From assembly GCA_020635015.1 (NCBI GenBank), contig JACKAP010000003.1:310001-374000 (forward strand): a stretch of 64,000 nt of DNA, in the 5' to 3' direction. The first letter of the stretch is position 1. The number at the start of each line of letters is the position of its first letter. Positions 1-8,074 of this stretch are shown piece by piece. The position numbers were made by a program, and so were the translations under genes. Under the pieces are notes generated by a model. The model was not told where the DNA came from, ran no database searches, and worked only from the letters and a program-made list of their open reading frames with translations. The stretch comes from Calditrichia bacterium. Its GTDB lineage: Bacteria; Calditrichota; Calditrichia; RBG-13-44-9; J075.

Positions 1-1
1 A

Positions 2-319
2 GTGTTGCACCTGAACCGGGAGATGCTGCAATCGTTCATTTTCCTGAAGCTGGCCATCGCCGGCCATTTAACGATCTTCATCTCCCGCACCCGGGGGCCT
101 TTCTGGGACATTAAACCTTCCGGCGGCCTGCTATGGTCGGCGTTGCTGACCAAATTTGCAGCAACCCTGTTTGCGGTGTACGGCTGGTTCATTGCCCCGA
201 TCGGATGGAAGCTGTCGCTGGGTATATGGGGATATGCGATTGTCGCATTTGTGATCACTGATATCGTGAAGCAATACTTTTACAAAATGTTCGGTGCTCA
301 AATCAGGCGCCGTAAATAA
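2..319 (+). CDS. Plasma-membrane proton-efflux P-type ATPase, C-terminal fragment
   Basis: The frame is open to the left edge, so only the last ~105 residues of a longer protein are present. The fragment contains LQSFIFLKLAIAGHLTIF, followed by an FISRTRGPFW stretch and three hydrophobic helices ending in a basic tail (QIRRRK). This is the typical C-terminal transmembrane bundle of fungal/archaeal-type H+-exporting P-type ATPases (P3A). The catalytic domains (DKTGT, P-loop) lie outside the window. The family pumps protons across the inner membrane at the expense of ATP. Identification rests on the tail alone, so substrate specificity is inferred. The next gene starts 31 bp downstream on the same strand. 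Confidence 0.75.
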   Translation: MLHLNREMLQSFIFLKLAIAGHLTIFISRTRGPFWDIKPSGGLLWSALLTKFAATLFAVYGWFIAPIGWKLSLGIWGYAIVAFVITDIVKQYFYKMFGAQIRRRK

Positions 320-350
320 GCATCATACCATTATCGAAGGAGTGAAAAAA

Positions 351-884
351 ATGAAAATATTCTCTGATGATTCCGCGAAAGCAAAAATCGAAGATATCCA
401 CATCAATGTCGAAACCCTCGTCTTGGACCTTTCAAGCGAGGACAGCGACATCCGGGAAAAGGCGCGCCACACCCTGAGCCGTATGGGGGAGGGTGCAATA
501 CCGGAATTGAGAAACTACATTCATTCCGAACATCATATCCAGCGTTGGGAAGTGGCAAAGACCCTGGGGGAAATCGGCTCACCGGCCGTCATACCGCTGC
601 TGATGGAGATCCTGGAAGACCCGTTCAGCAGTATCCGCTGGCTGGCAGCGGAAGGCCTGGTGCGGGTGGGAGCGCCCGCTATAAGACCAATTCTGGAAGC
701 GTTAATCGAGAATCCCGATTCCGTCTTGCTGCGCAATGGCGCGCACCATGTATTCAAGGAATTGGTTAAAAACGAGCAAGCGGCGCGACTGCAACCGCTG
801 TTAACCGCCTTGGATGCGCCGGGGCCGGCGGCGCAGGTGCCGGTGCTTGCCGATGATTTATTGCGAACCGTTTACACCGGTTAA
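351..884 (+). CDS. HEAT-repeat protein
   Basis: A 177-residue soluble protein. An upstream in-frame start at 294 exists, but ATG 351 is preferred because GAAGGAG lies about 8 bases before it and the earlier start overlaps the preceding gene. Residues ~25-150 form three to four HEAT/PBS-lyase-like helical repeats, seen as recurring patterns such as AVIPLLMEIL and AIRPILEALI with conserved alanines and a glycine (LGEIGSPA, LVRVGAPA). Such repeats are protein-binding scaffolds and no catalytic motif is visible. Its 3' end overlaps that of the oppositely oriented kinase gene by 27 bp. Binding partner and role are unknown. Confidence 0.7.
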   Translation: MKIFSDDSAKAKIEDIHINVETLVLDLSSEDSDIREKARHTLSRMGEGAIPELRNYIHSEHHIQRWEVAKTLGEIGSPAVIPLLMEILEDPFSSIRWLAAEGLVRVGAPAIRPILEALIENPDSVLLRNGAHHVFKELVKNEQAARLQPLLTALDAPGPAAQVPVLADDLLRTVYTG

Positions 885-3800
885 ATACTGCGTCAATATC
901 TCCTCCACCGATCCGGCTCGATTTTCGGGGTTCTTCGCCAGGCAATTCATTACCAGATCGTCAATTTTCGCGGGAATATCATGACGCAATTGAGCCGGCG
1001 CCAAGGGCTGGTGATTGAAAATCGAGTGAATCAAGGCCATCTCGTTCTCGCCTTTAAAAGGCATCTGCCCGGTCAGCAGGGTATAGGCCAGCACCCCGAA
1101 GGAGAAGATGTCCACCCGACGGTCCGTCTGCCCGCCGGTGATCTGTTCCGGTGCCACGTAGCCGAGGGTGCCGATCACCGTGCCCAAGGAAGTCATGGTC
1201 GCAATCAGGGGCGATTTGGAGAGTCCGAAGTCCATGATGCGGATGTCGCCCTTATGGTCGCGCATGATGTTGGCAAGTTTAAGGTCGCGGTGCACGATGC
1301 CCTGGCGGTGGATCTCCTGCAATCCCAGCGCAATCTGGCGCAGCAGGCGCAGCGCCTCTTTGAGGGGAAGCGGGTGATGAGCTTCGAGATACGCCTGCAG
1401 GGTGCCTCCGGACAGGTATTCCATGGCAATAAACACTTCCTTGCCGGTCTCCCCGATTGCCAGCACTTTGACGATATGGGGATGGTCAAATCCGGTCAGC
1501 AGCCGTCCCTCGGTCGCCAGGCGATGGCGGTTCTCCGGATCACCCACCACCTCAGGATGGAGCAGCTTCAGGGCGACGGTCTTGCGAGTATTCAGGTCGA
1601 GCGACTTGTATACCTCTCCCATCCCCCCCTTCCCCAGCAGGGAGAGCAGCTTATAGTGTGAGATGCGCCGGGCGCGGATGTGGATCAGGGTGCGCCAGTG
1701 CCGCGCCACCCAGCGGCCGCCGTAGAGCAGCCCGATTCCCATCAGACAATAAATGCCGTAGGCCCACCAGGTACGCCAGAAGGGCGGGGTGATGGTCAGG
1801 CGCAGTGCTGTGCCGGCCTCGCTCCATATCCCGTCATTGTTCGATCCCCGCGCCCGAAAGGTATAGTCGCCGGGATCGAGATTGGTGAAGATCGCCAGCC
1901 CGCGGTGCCCGCTGTCGATCCACTCGTCTTGCAATCCCTCCAACTGGTACTGGTAACGATTCTCCTCCGGCTTAACGTAATCGAGGGCGGCAAATTCAAA
2001 GGAAACAAAGTTTTGCCAGTACGGCAGGGTAATATGGCGTTTATAGACGCTGCCGGTATCCAATTCGACCGTTTGTTCGAAGATCTTAAATGCGGTGATC
2101 GCCGTCGGTGGCGCAAGGATGTTGATGCGCAGGCTGTCGGGATGGAAAACGTCGATGCCGTTCAATCCCCCGATGTAGATATGGCCGGAGCGGGCCTGGA
2201 TGACGCTGTCGACGAAATAGGCCCCATTCAGCAGCCCGTCTTCGGAAGTGTAGACCCGGAAGGCATCCTGCTGCGGATCATAGCAGGACAGGCGGTCGCC
2301 GTGCACGATCCACAGACGGCCGGCCGAATCGACCAGCAGGCCGCACACCAGGTTGTCGCCCGGCCCATCCCCCCGGGCAAAGGTTTCAAAGCGGTATTGG
2401 GATGCGGCGGCACTATCCGGAAAGTTGGCCAGGCGGCTCACCCCGCCGTTCCAGGTGCCGATCCACAAGCGTCCCTGGTGATCCTCCACGATGGAGGTGA
2501 TGTGATTGTCGCAGATACTACCGGGATCTTTCGGATCGGCCTTGAAGCGGGTAAAGCTTCCGGTCTGCGGGTCGAACCGGTTCAATCCGGCTCCCCAGGT
2601 GCCGACCCACATTCGCCCCTGCCGGTCTTCGCACAGGGAGGTTATCATATTGGAACTGATGCTGGACGGATCATCCGGATCATGCCGGAATGCCTTAACG
2701 GTGCCATCCTCCGGGTGATAGCGGTATAGCCCCCCGGCATCAAAGTCGATCCCGAACCAGATGTGGCCAGCGCGGTCTTCCCGTATCGCCCGTACCAGAA
2801 TTTCCTGGCTTTCGCTGACCGGCAGCGAAAGCCATTCATCGCGCTCGCGCAGATAAACGAAGGGTGAGCGTTTCAGGGGGCCGAACCAGAGATTTCCCGC
2901 CCGGTCGCTAAAGTAGGTCTTGATATGATAATTCTGCAACGCTGCCGGCAGCAGGCGGGTATTAACACCGAGTTCGAAACGGTTCAAACGGGGATCATAA
3001 TGATGCTGCTGATAATTGGCAGCCACCCAGATCTTCCCCTCGGCATCCTGATGCAGCGCCGAAACTTTGTTATCCCGGGAACCGTCCGGCGCTTCCGGAA
3101 AGGGCATGATGCCGCGGAAACCTTTCGCCGTCAGTAGTGCTTTGTACAGTCCATCATGGGTCCCCAGCCAGAGCAGGTTCGCCGGGTCGATCGCCAGGCT
3201 GGAAATATTGCTTTGAATCGGATCTGCCTCGCTGTTCTCCGCGCTGGACATTAGACGCAACTCCCCGGTGCCCGGCGAGAAGCGGTATAAATGACGAAAT
3301 CCGGAGACTAACCAGAGATTGCCCCGGCGGTCGCGATTGAGCAAGCGGGGCCCGCCCGCTCTTTGATCCCTTTTTACCGGCAGCAAATGATCCTGCAGCA
3401 GGCGCGGCCGGGTCAGGTCTAAAGCACGCAGCCGCCCGTCATGGCTAAGCAGCCAGAGTTGCCGATGGAGTGTATCCGGTTGCAAGCCGGTGAACCCCGC
3501 CCCAGCCGCCCGGGAATTTTCCGGAAACAAATTCTGAAGATCGATTTGCCGGAAGCGCTCCTGCCGGGAGTTAAAGCAGTATAGTTTTCCTTCTTCGATG
3601 AAGAACACTTCCTCCTTCAGGGAGGTCTGTTCCGCAAGATACGCCTGAAATGTCACCGGTTTCGGCACCGGCAAATGCTCAAATTTAAGTACCGGGTTGC
3701 TTTCCACCGCCCCGCTGTGCCTCCGGCCGCGGTCGATGCCTTTGTCTGTAAAGAAGAAAATATCCCCGGAAGTACCCTGAAAAAAATGCCGTACATCATT

Positions 3801-4295
3801 CGAACGGATGGTGGTTGTATCGGAACGGTCATGGAAATAATGCCGGATGGCGCCGGTGCGCAGATCCAGGCAACTGGTGCCTCCCTCATTGGTGCCGATC
3901 CACAGCCGCTCATCCTTATCCTGCCACAGCGCGCGGATGATGTTGGAGGCGATGGTGGTGGTATCCCCGGCATCGTGGAGAAAACTCTTTACCCGTACCC
4001 CATCGTAGCGATGCAGACCGGTCTCGCTGCCCAGCCAGATGAAGCCGCTGCGGTCCCGCAAGATGGTGGTAAGCACCACCCCGCGACCGATGTCCGGCAG
4101 CTCCACCTTCTCGATCGGCAGCGGCCGCTCCCCGGCCGGGAGGGGATGGTGCAGCAGCAGAAGCGCGACGAGCGGCAATAGCAGGTAAATGAGTGGATGG
4201 GGGGATGAGTGGATGGGGAAATGCTGAATTGTCGTTACAGCGCTCCGGTTGGTGTCAATTGATTTCGGTTTGCAGGAAGATGGCTTTTTAAGCAT
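858..4295 (-). CDS. Propeller-sensor transmembrane Ser/Thr protein kinase
   Basis: 1145 residues. After a hydrophobic N-terminal segment (~35-52) come many two-component-regulator propeller repeats (~60-730) with the signature D..G.IW.G...GL.R.D, as in DRSGFIWLGSETGLHRYD. A Y_Y_Y Ig-like domain follows (~765-835, YQYQLEGLQDEW) and then one transmembrane helix (~845-862). The C-terminal ~260 residues are a complete Hanks-type kinase: glycine loop GKGGMGEVY, lysine VALKLL, catalytic HRDLKLAN, and DFG in IMDFGLSK. The family logic is periplasmic ligand sensing by a double propeller that drives a cytoplasmic output. Here the output is a Ser/Thr kinase instead of the usual histidine kinase or HTH. 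It is divergent from the SpoIIE phosphatase gene. A 16-bp tandem repeat (4191-4219) lies within the coding sequence for the N-terminal segment, so the exact start is slightly uncertain. Confidence 0.88.
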   Translation of the reverse strand: MLKKPSSCKPKSIDTNRSAVTTIQHFPIHSSPHPLIYLLLPLVALLLLHHPLPAGERPLPIEKVELPDIGRGVVLTTILRDRSGFIWLGSETGLHRYDGVRVKSFLHDAGDTTTIASNIIRALWQDKDERLWIGTNEGGTSCLDLRTGAIRHYFHDRSDTTTIRSNDVRHFFQGTSGDIFFFTDKGIDRGRRHSGAVESNPVLKFEHLPVPKPVTFQAYLAEQTSLKEEVFFIEEGKLYCFNSRQERFRQIDLQNLFPENSRAAGAGFTGLQPDTLHRQLWLLSHDGRLRALDLTRPRLLQDHLLPVKRDQRAGGPRLLNRDRRGNLWLVSGFRHLYRFSPGTGELRLMSSAENSEADPIQSNISSLAIDPANLLWLGTHDGLYKALLTAKGFRGIMPFPEAPDGSRDNKVSALHQDAEGKIWVAANYQQHHYDPRLNRFELGVNTRLLPAALQNYHIKTYFSDRAGNLWFGPLKRSPFVYLRERDEWLSLPVSESQEILVRAIREDRAGHIWFGIDFDAGGLYRYHPEDGTVKAFRHDPDDPSSISSNMITSLCEDRQGRMWVGTWGAGLNRFDPQTGSFTRFKADPKDPGSICDNHITSIVEDHQGRLWIGTWNGGVSRLANFPDSAAASQYRFETFARGDGPGDNLVCGLLVDSAGRLWIVHGDRLSCYDPQQDAFRVYTSEDGLLNGAYFVDSVIQARSGHIYIGGLNGIDVFHPDSLRINILAPPTAITAFKIFEQTVELDTGSVYKRHITLPYWQNFVSFEFAALDYVKPEENRYQYQLEGLQDEWIDSGHRGLAIFTNLDPGDYTFRARGSNNDGIWSEAGTALRLTITPPFWRTWWAYGIYCLMGIGLLYGGRWVARHWRTLIHIRARRISHYKLLSLLGKGGMGEVYKSLDLNTRKTVALKLLHPEVVGDPENRHRLATEGRLLTGFDHPHIVKVLAIGETGKEVFIAMEYLSGGTLQAYLEAHHPLPLKEALRLLRQIALGLQEIHRQGIVHRDLKLANIMRDHKGDIRIMDFGLSKSPLIATMTSLGTVIGTLGYVAPEQITGGQTDRRVDIFSFGVLAYTLLTGQMPFKGENEMALIHSIFNHQPLAPAQLRHDIPAKIDDLVMNCLAKNPENRAGSVEEILTQYLTGVNGSQ
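4191..4219. repeat. 16-bp tandem repeat within a signal-peptide coding region
   Basis: Two copies beginning GAGTGGATGG sit 16 bp apart. They encode the HFPIHSSPHPL stretch just before the hydrophobic segment of the kinase. A similar GTGGATGG-rich run occurs at 59581-59604 between TRAP transporter genes, so this is probably a dispersed low-complexity repeat that has invaded or extended the 5' end of the gene. Confidence 0.5.
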
Positions 4296-4560
4296 GATTC
4301 GCTGGTTAAATGGGTCAACAGATTTTAATCAAAATTTGGGTTCGCATCGGGCTTGTCAGTGTGCCCCAGGTCTCAATTTATGAAAAATAAAGATCGGTCT
4401 TTGCGCCCGGCAGATCAAGTGAAATTGAATTGATTTTCGCTGTCGTCAAGCGAGCTTAACTTTTCCCCGGTTCTGCCGTATAAAAAACGCTTGATCGCCG
4501 CCATTCGGCGGATTAATATCGTTTGATATCAGGTCGTTCGAGCGTCAATCAGGGGCAGCC

Positions 4561-5589
4561 ATGAATAAAGAGATTCTCAATAGATTTCGCCGCGCATTGG
4601 TGCGGCACCGCGATAGCCTGCGGAACTGGCTGAGCAGCGACAGCAGCGCAAAAGAGCGCTGCCTGTGCGGCGAAGGCCAGAAATGCGAGGCCACGCTCCA
4701 TGCCCATGACGCGGCGATCGCCTGCATCGACCGCGGCGATTTCGGTATCTGCACTGTCTGCGGTGAGGATATGGCGCCGGAGCGCCTGGAGATGGATTTT
4801 ACCGCCAGCGTCTGCCTGGAGCACTATTCGCAGGAGAAGCTTCGGGCGCTGGAGCGGGATCTGGAACTGGCGGCCAAGGTGCAGCAACAACTGCTGCCGG
4901 CGGCATATCCGGCATTGCCGGAGGTCGACATTGCGGCGATGGCCCGTCCGGCGCAGATTGTGGGAGGCGATTACTACGATTTTTTCTGCACCCCCGCCGG
5001 ACTGCAGGGATTTGCGATCGCCGATGTGATGGGCAAAGGGCTTCCGGCGAGCATGCTGATGTCCAGCCTGCAGGCCTCGCTGCGGATCATCGGCCCGGAA
5101 TATCAGGAGCTGCCGGATGTCGCCGCCCGGCTGAACGAGCTGTTCCGCTACAACCTGAAGCTGATCCGCTTTATTACGCTGTTTCTGTGCGCCGTCGATC
5201 CCCAAAAACAGCAAATTGTCTACACCAACGCCGGCCATCACCCCCCGCTGCTCCGGAAACGCAGCGGCGAGGTGGAATGGCTGAACCCCACCGGTCCGGC
5301 CATCGGCCTGATTCATGCCCCTGAGTATAAAGCATCCAGCGCCCGTTTCGGACCGGGCGACATGCTGCTGCTCTATACCGACGGCCTGCTGGAGGCACGA
5401 AATGAACTTGAGGAAGAATTCGGAGAAGAGCGCCTGGCGGGGTTCGCTCATGATCATGCCAATGGGGATGCCAAGACCTTCCTGGCGCGACTCCACCGAG
5501 AGGTAGAGCGCTTTACCGGTGGGAAGATCCATGACGACCTGACCCTGCTGGTGCTGAAAGCGGTTGAAAACAGCGATACAACGCCTTAA
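4561..5589 (+). CDS. SpoIIE/PP2C-type phosphatase with DksA/TraR-like zinc finger
   Basis: 342 residues. The N-terminus (~55-90) resembles a DksA/TraR zinc finger: IDRGDFGICTVCGEDMAPER followed by C85 and H88 (C64, C67, C85, H88). A short coiled-coil linker (~88-115, ELAAKVQQQLLP) leads into a PPM/SpoIIE serine phosphatase domain with metal-binding motifs GGDYYD (~137-142), IADVMGKG, TDGLLEARN and the terminal HDDLTLLVL. Such proteins dephosphorylate anti-sigma-antagonist or kinase substrates. The linker is the one usually seen after response-regulator or GAF domains in RsbU-type proteins. The gene is divergent from the propeller Ser/Thr kinase (265 bp apart), which suggests an opposed kinase/phosphatase pair; that pairing is inference. 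Start ATG 4561 opens the conserved reading frame directly. Confidence 0.85.
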   Translation: MNKEILNRFRRALVRHRDSLRNWLSSDSSAKERCLCGEGQKCEATLHAHDAAIACIDRGDFGICTVCGEDMAPERLEMDFTASVCLEHYSQEKLRALERDLELAAKVQQQLLPAAYPALPEVDIAAMARPAQIVGGDYYDFFCTPAGLQGFAIADVMGKGLPASMLMSSLQASLRIIGPEYQELPDVAARLNELFRYNLKLIRFITLFLCAVDPQKQQIVYTNAGHHPPLLRKRSGEVEWLNPTGPAIGLIHAPEYKASSARFGPGDMLLLYTDGLLEARNELEEEFGEERLAGFAHDHANGDAKTFLARLHREVERFTGGKIHDDLTLLVLKAVENSDTTP

Positions 5590-5605
5590 ATTGATACAAT
5601 TCTAC

Positions 5606-5645
5606 GCTGCGGTCACAGTGTCTGAGAACACGCTGTGATTGCAGC
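5606..5645 (+). terminator. Intercistronic hairpin
   Basis: An inverted repeat with arms GCTGCGGTCACAG and CTGTGATTGCAGC (two mismatches) lies 17 bp after the phosphatase stop. No T-run follows, so it may be a processing or attenuation hairpin and not a strong terminator. Confidence 0.4.
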
Positions 5646-5674
5646 GCCGACGGGTAAAACTGATTGGATCAAAC

Positions 5675-6541
5675 ATGAATGAAAATCTTCGCAATGCCGG
5701 CATTCTGACGTTGCTTTTCCTAACCGTGCTGGCCATTTATTTCCTGACCCGCCAGGCTCAGAACGGGGAACTGGATACCTATATGGCCCGGCTGGGCGAT
5801 AAACTCATCACCATGGTGCCGGAGGGCGCCGGAAGAGATGCCCTGGCCGACACCTACGGTGAATTTATGGAAAAAGTACGCAAACGGGAAGTGGAGCCGG
5901 AACGGGTGGAACGGGTGGCTGCGGGTATTCTGAATGCCAGCATTGCCAGCGACTCTCTCAGCCCGCAACAAGCGGAAGCTCTGCTGAACCTGACGGCCTT
6001 CGTGCCGGTCGACACCGTGAGAGCGCCTCGCTCAGCGTCACCAGCCCCTGCGCCTCCGGCCCGCGGCGACTGGGAGCGGCTGGATAAACGCATCCGCACC
6101 GTCTACGAGTTTAATGAAACCATGGCCGAGAAACGCAAAGAGATGACCCCGCTGCAGCAGTCGGTGACCGGAACGCTGGTATTCCGGGTTGAACCGGACC
6201 TCACCGTCACCATCGATCAGGAACTGCAGAACATGTTGTCCGAAAAGGCAATGCAAAAAGTCGCGAAAGAGATCCGGCATATGGAGCATCAGGAAATCGT
6301 AGTATGGCGGAAAGATCTCCAGAAAGAGCTGCAGGTGCAGCAAGAAAAAATGAAGATCGAACTGCGTATTATGCAGCAGGAGTTGGAAAAGCTTAAATCC
6401 ATGGAAATCAATATCGTGCTGCCGGAGATCGTTAACTCGCTGGAAAGCCTCGACACCCTGGACATCCCCATCCCGGTGAACATCGACTCCATCATGCGGG
6501 AGGTGGAGAAAAGCCTGGAAGCAGCGGGGGAAAAAAAATGA
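5675..6541 (+). CDS. Membrane-anchored coiled-coil protein of unknown function
   Basis: 288 residues, not recognised as a known family. ATG 5675 (MNENLRNAG) is preferred to the upstream in-frame start at 5639 because the hydrophobic helix ILTLLFLTVLAIYFL (~10-24) then lies at the N-terminus. After that single anchor comes a soluble region with an alanine/proline linker (~120-130) and a long charged helical stretch (~180-260, rich in Q, E, K and M, LQKELQVQQEKMKIELR) predicted as coiled coil. It follows the SpoIIE phosphatase on the same strand by 85 bp and may be co-transcribed with it. A scaffold or sensor role is possible, but nothing in the sequence shows it. Confidence 0.65.
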   Translation: MNENLRNAGILTLLFLTVLAIYFLTRQAQNGELDTYMARLGDKLITMVPEGAGRDALADTYGEFMEKVRKREVEPERVERVAAGILNASIASDSLSPQQAEALLNLTAFVPVDTVRAPRSASPAPAPPARGDWERLDKRIRTVYEFNETMAEKRKEMTPLQQSVTGTLVFRVEPDLTVTIDQELQNMLSEKAMQKVAKEIRHMEHQEIVVWRKDLQKELQVQQEKMKIELRIMQQELEKLKSMEINIVLPEIVNSLESLDTLDIPIPVNIDSIMREVEKSLEAAGEKK

Positions 6542-6671
6542 GTTTAATGGTACGTAGATTTATTTGGCACTGCCTTCCGCCGCAACTCAATGGTAAATGC
6601 TCATTGTAAAACATTTTGTCGCAGCACAAAACTTTGCTAAAAAAATAAAATTTTGGGCTAATGCAGTCATG

Positions 6672-7760
6672 TTATTTCAACAGCAACATCCGTACTGCCT
6701 GGCGGTAGCCGCCCGCCTTTAATTCGCAGATATAAAACCCGCTGCTCACCTCCCGCCCGGCATCATCCCTCCCGTTCCAGGTTAACTCGTATGCTCCCGC
6801 CGCCTGCCGGCCCTGCATCAGCAAGCGAATTCTTTGTCCCAATAAATTGTAAACCGCAACCTCCGTATCACTGACACCTGACAACTGATACCTGATCACC
6901 GTCTTTGGATTAAACGGATTGGGATAATTCTGCCACAGCACGAACCCTTCCGGCCGGGCCAAACTTCCCGGCTGCCCGATGCCGGTGTAAGCGCCCACCG
7001 TGGTAAGCGTGACATCCCCGGCCAGATCGCCATGATTGCTGAAGATAGAAAGGTCGCGGATATCGTCAACCCCGTCGCCAGCGATACCCAGGTCTTCCAG
7101 GCTGTCGCACTGCCAGTATGCCACCAGGCCGCTGTCGGCACTCTGATAATACTGGGGGGCCAGCGCCTTATTCAGGGTGCGGCGGATCTGCTGCCGGGTG
7201 CGGGCCCGCTGCCAGAGACGCACTTCGTCGAGATAGCCGGCATAGGCTTTCTCAAAACCGTTGATCGTACGCCGCATCCCGACATACAGCGGGTCGTCAT
7301 TCACCGCCGGGGTATCGCCCTGCGCAGTGGCGGTTGCGCTCAAATTCCCGTTGAGATAGATCCGGAATTCGTTCGCCTCCAGGTCCAGCACCGCAGCCAG
7401 ATGATAGAATTCGCCGGCCCGGATGGTGTCGGTGGTGCTGAGCAGATGGTCGCGGTCATCGGCCGATTCCCAGAAAAAATCGATCGTATTATCGCTCATC
7501 AAGGAAACCGACCAGTTCGCCTCCGCAGTATTGACAGTCCCTTTGCCGATCAGGCGCTGCCAACCATCGAGCATCAGCGGTTGAAACCACAGCTCGACGG
7601 TGAAGGAGCCGGCAAAATCCAGGCTGGGATGATCCGGCACTTCCACCCGGCCGTCATCCCCCTCAAAGTTCAGCAGAGTTGGTTGAAGCGGCTGCGCCTT
7701 GAGGCTAAGCGCAAGCATACCGGCGGCCAGTATTGTGTATAACAAACATTTTTTCATCAT
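6672..7760 (-). CDS. Secreted LamG-domain protein with FlgD-like C-terminal sorting domain
   Basis: 362 residues from ATG 7760 (or 7757), chosen because MMKKCLLYTILAAGMLALSL is a clear signal peptide and GAGGGG precedes it. The longer frame to 7904 adds a tail unlike a signal sequence. Residues ~30-190 form a concanavalin/LamG fold (VEVPDHPSLDFAGSFTVELW, YLDEVRLWQRART). A ~90-residue FlgD-like Ig domain follows (LWQNYPNPFNPKTVIRY, YNLLGQRI, GRDDAGREVSSGFY) and ends in KMLLLK-like residues. The C-terminal domain is the outer-membrane secretion/sorting tag common in FCB bacteria. Expected location: cell surface, probably carbohydrate- or matrix-binding; the ligand is unknown. Confidence 0.8.
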   Translation of the reverse strand: MMKKCLLYTILAAGMLALSLKAQPLQPTLLNFEGDDGRVEVPDHPSLDFAGSFTVELWFQPLMLDGWQRLIGKGTVNTAEANWSVSLMSDNTIDFFWESADDRDHLLSTTDTIRAGEFYHLAAVLDLEANEFRIYLNGNLSATATAQGDTPAVNDDPLYVGMRRTINGFEKAYAGYLDEVRLWQRARTRQQIRRTLNKALAPQYYQSADSGLVAYWQCDSLEDLGIAGDGVDDIRDLSIFSNHGDLAGDVTLTTVGAYTGIGQPGSLARPEGFVLWQNYPNPFNPKTVIRYQLSGVSDTEVAVYNLLGQRIRLLMQGRQAAGAYELTWNGRDDAGREVSSGFYICELKAGGYRQAVRMLLLK

Positions 7761-8074
7761 AATCCCCTCGTTCGATGTAATGATCGCCGGCAGAAATGCT
7801 TGTTGCCGGTTAATATTCATGCCGGCAGGCCGTTTTCCGACGAACATTGGTAGCTTACATCCAAAACCACTGTGCCCGCATCGATGCAGCGCACAAAGGC
7901 CCAAATTTCTCTTTGAAATCCACCGAATTTTGGTTAATCTCTCCCATTAATAGAAAATTTACCGGCGTCACTTACTAAAGACTTGCTTTACCACTGCAAC
8001 ACTAATCAATTTGAACGACACAGCTTAAGCAACCCATCAGCATCAATAGAAGCGCCGCCAAAAGGAGATGTGTT
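7761..8074. promoter_or_regulatory. Divergent intergenic region
   Basis: This 314-bp stretch separates the leftward LamG gene from the rightward patatin-led module and must hold promoters for both. A Shine-Dalgarno-like AAAGGAGATG precedes the patatin start. No convincing operator, repeat or RNA gene was seen. Confidence 0.4.

Noticed and set aside
4500..4560. Possible third copy of the terminator-like repeat (GTCAATCAGGGGC match)
   Set aside because: Only about 14 bases match and the hairpin part is missing.
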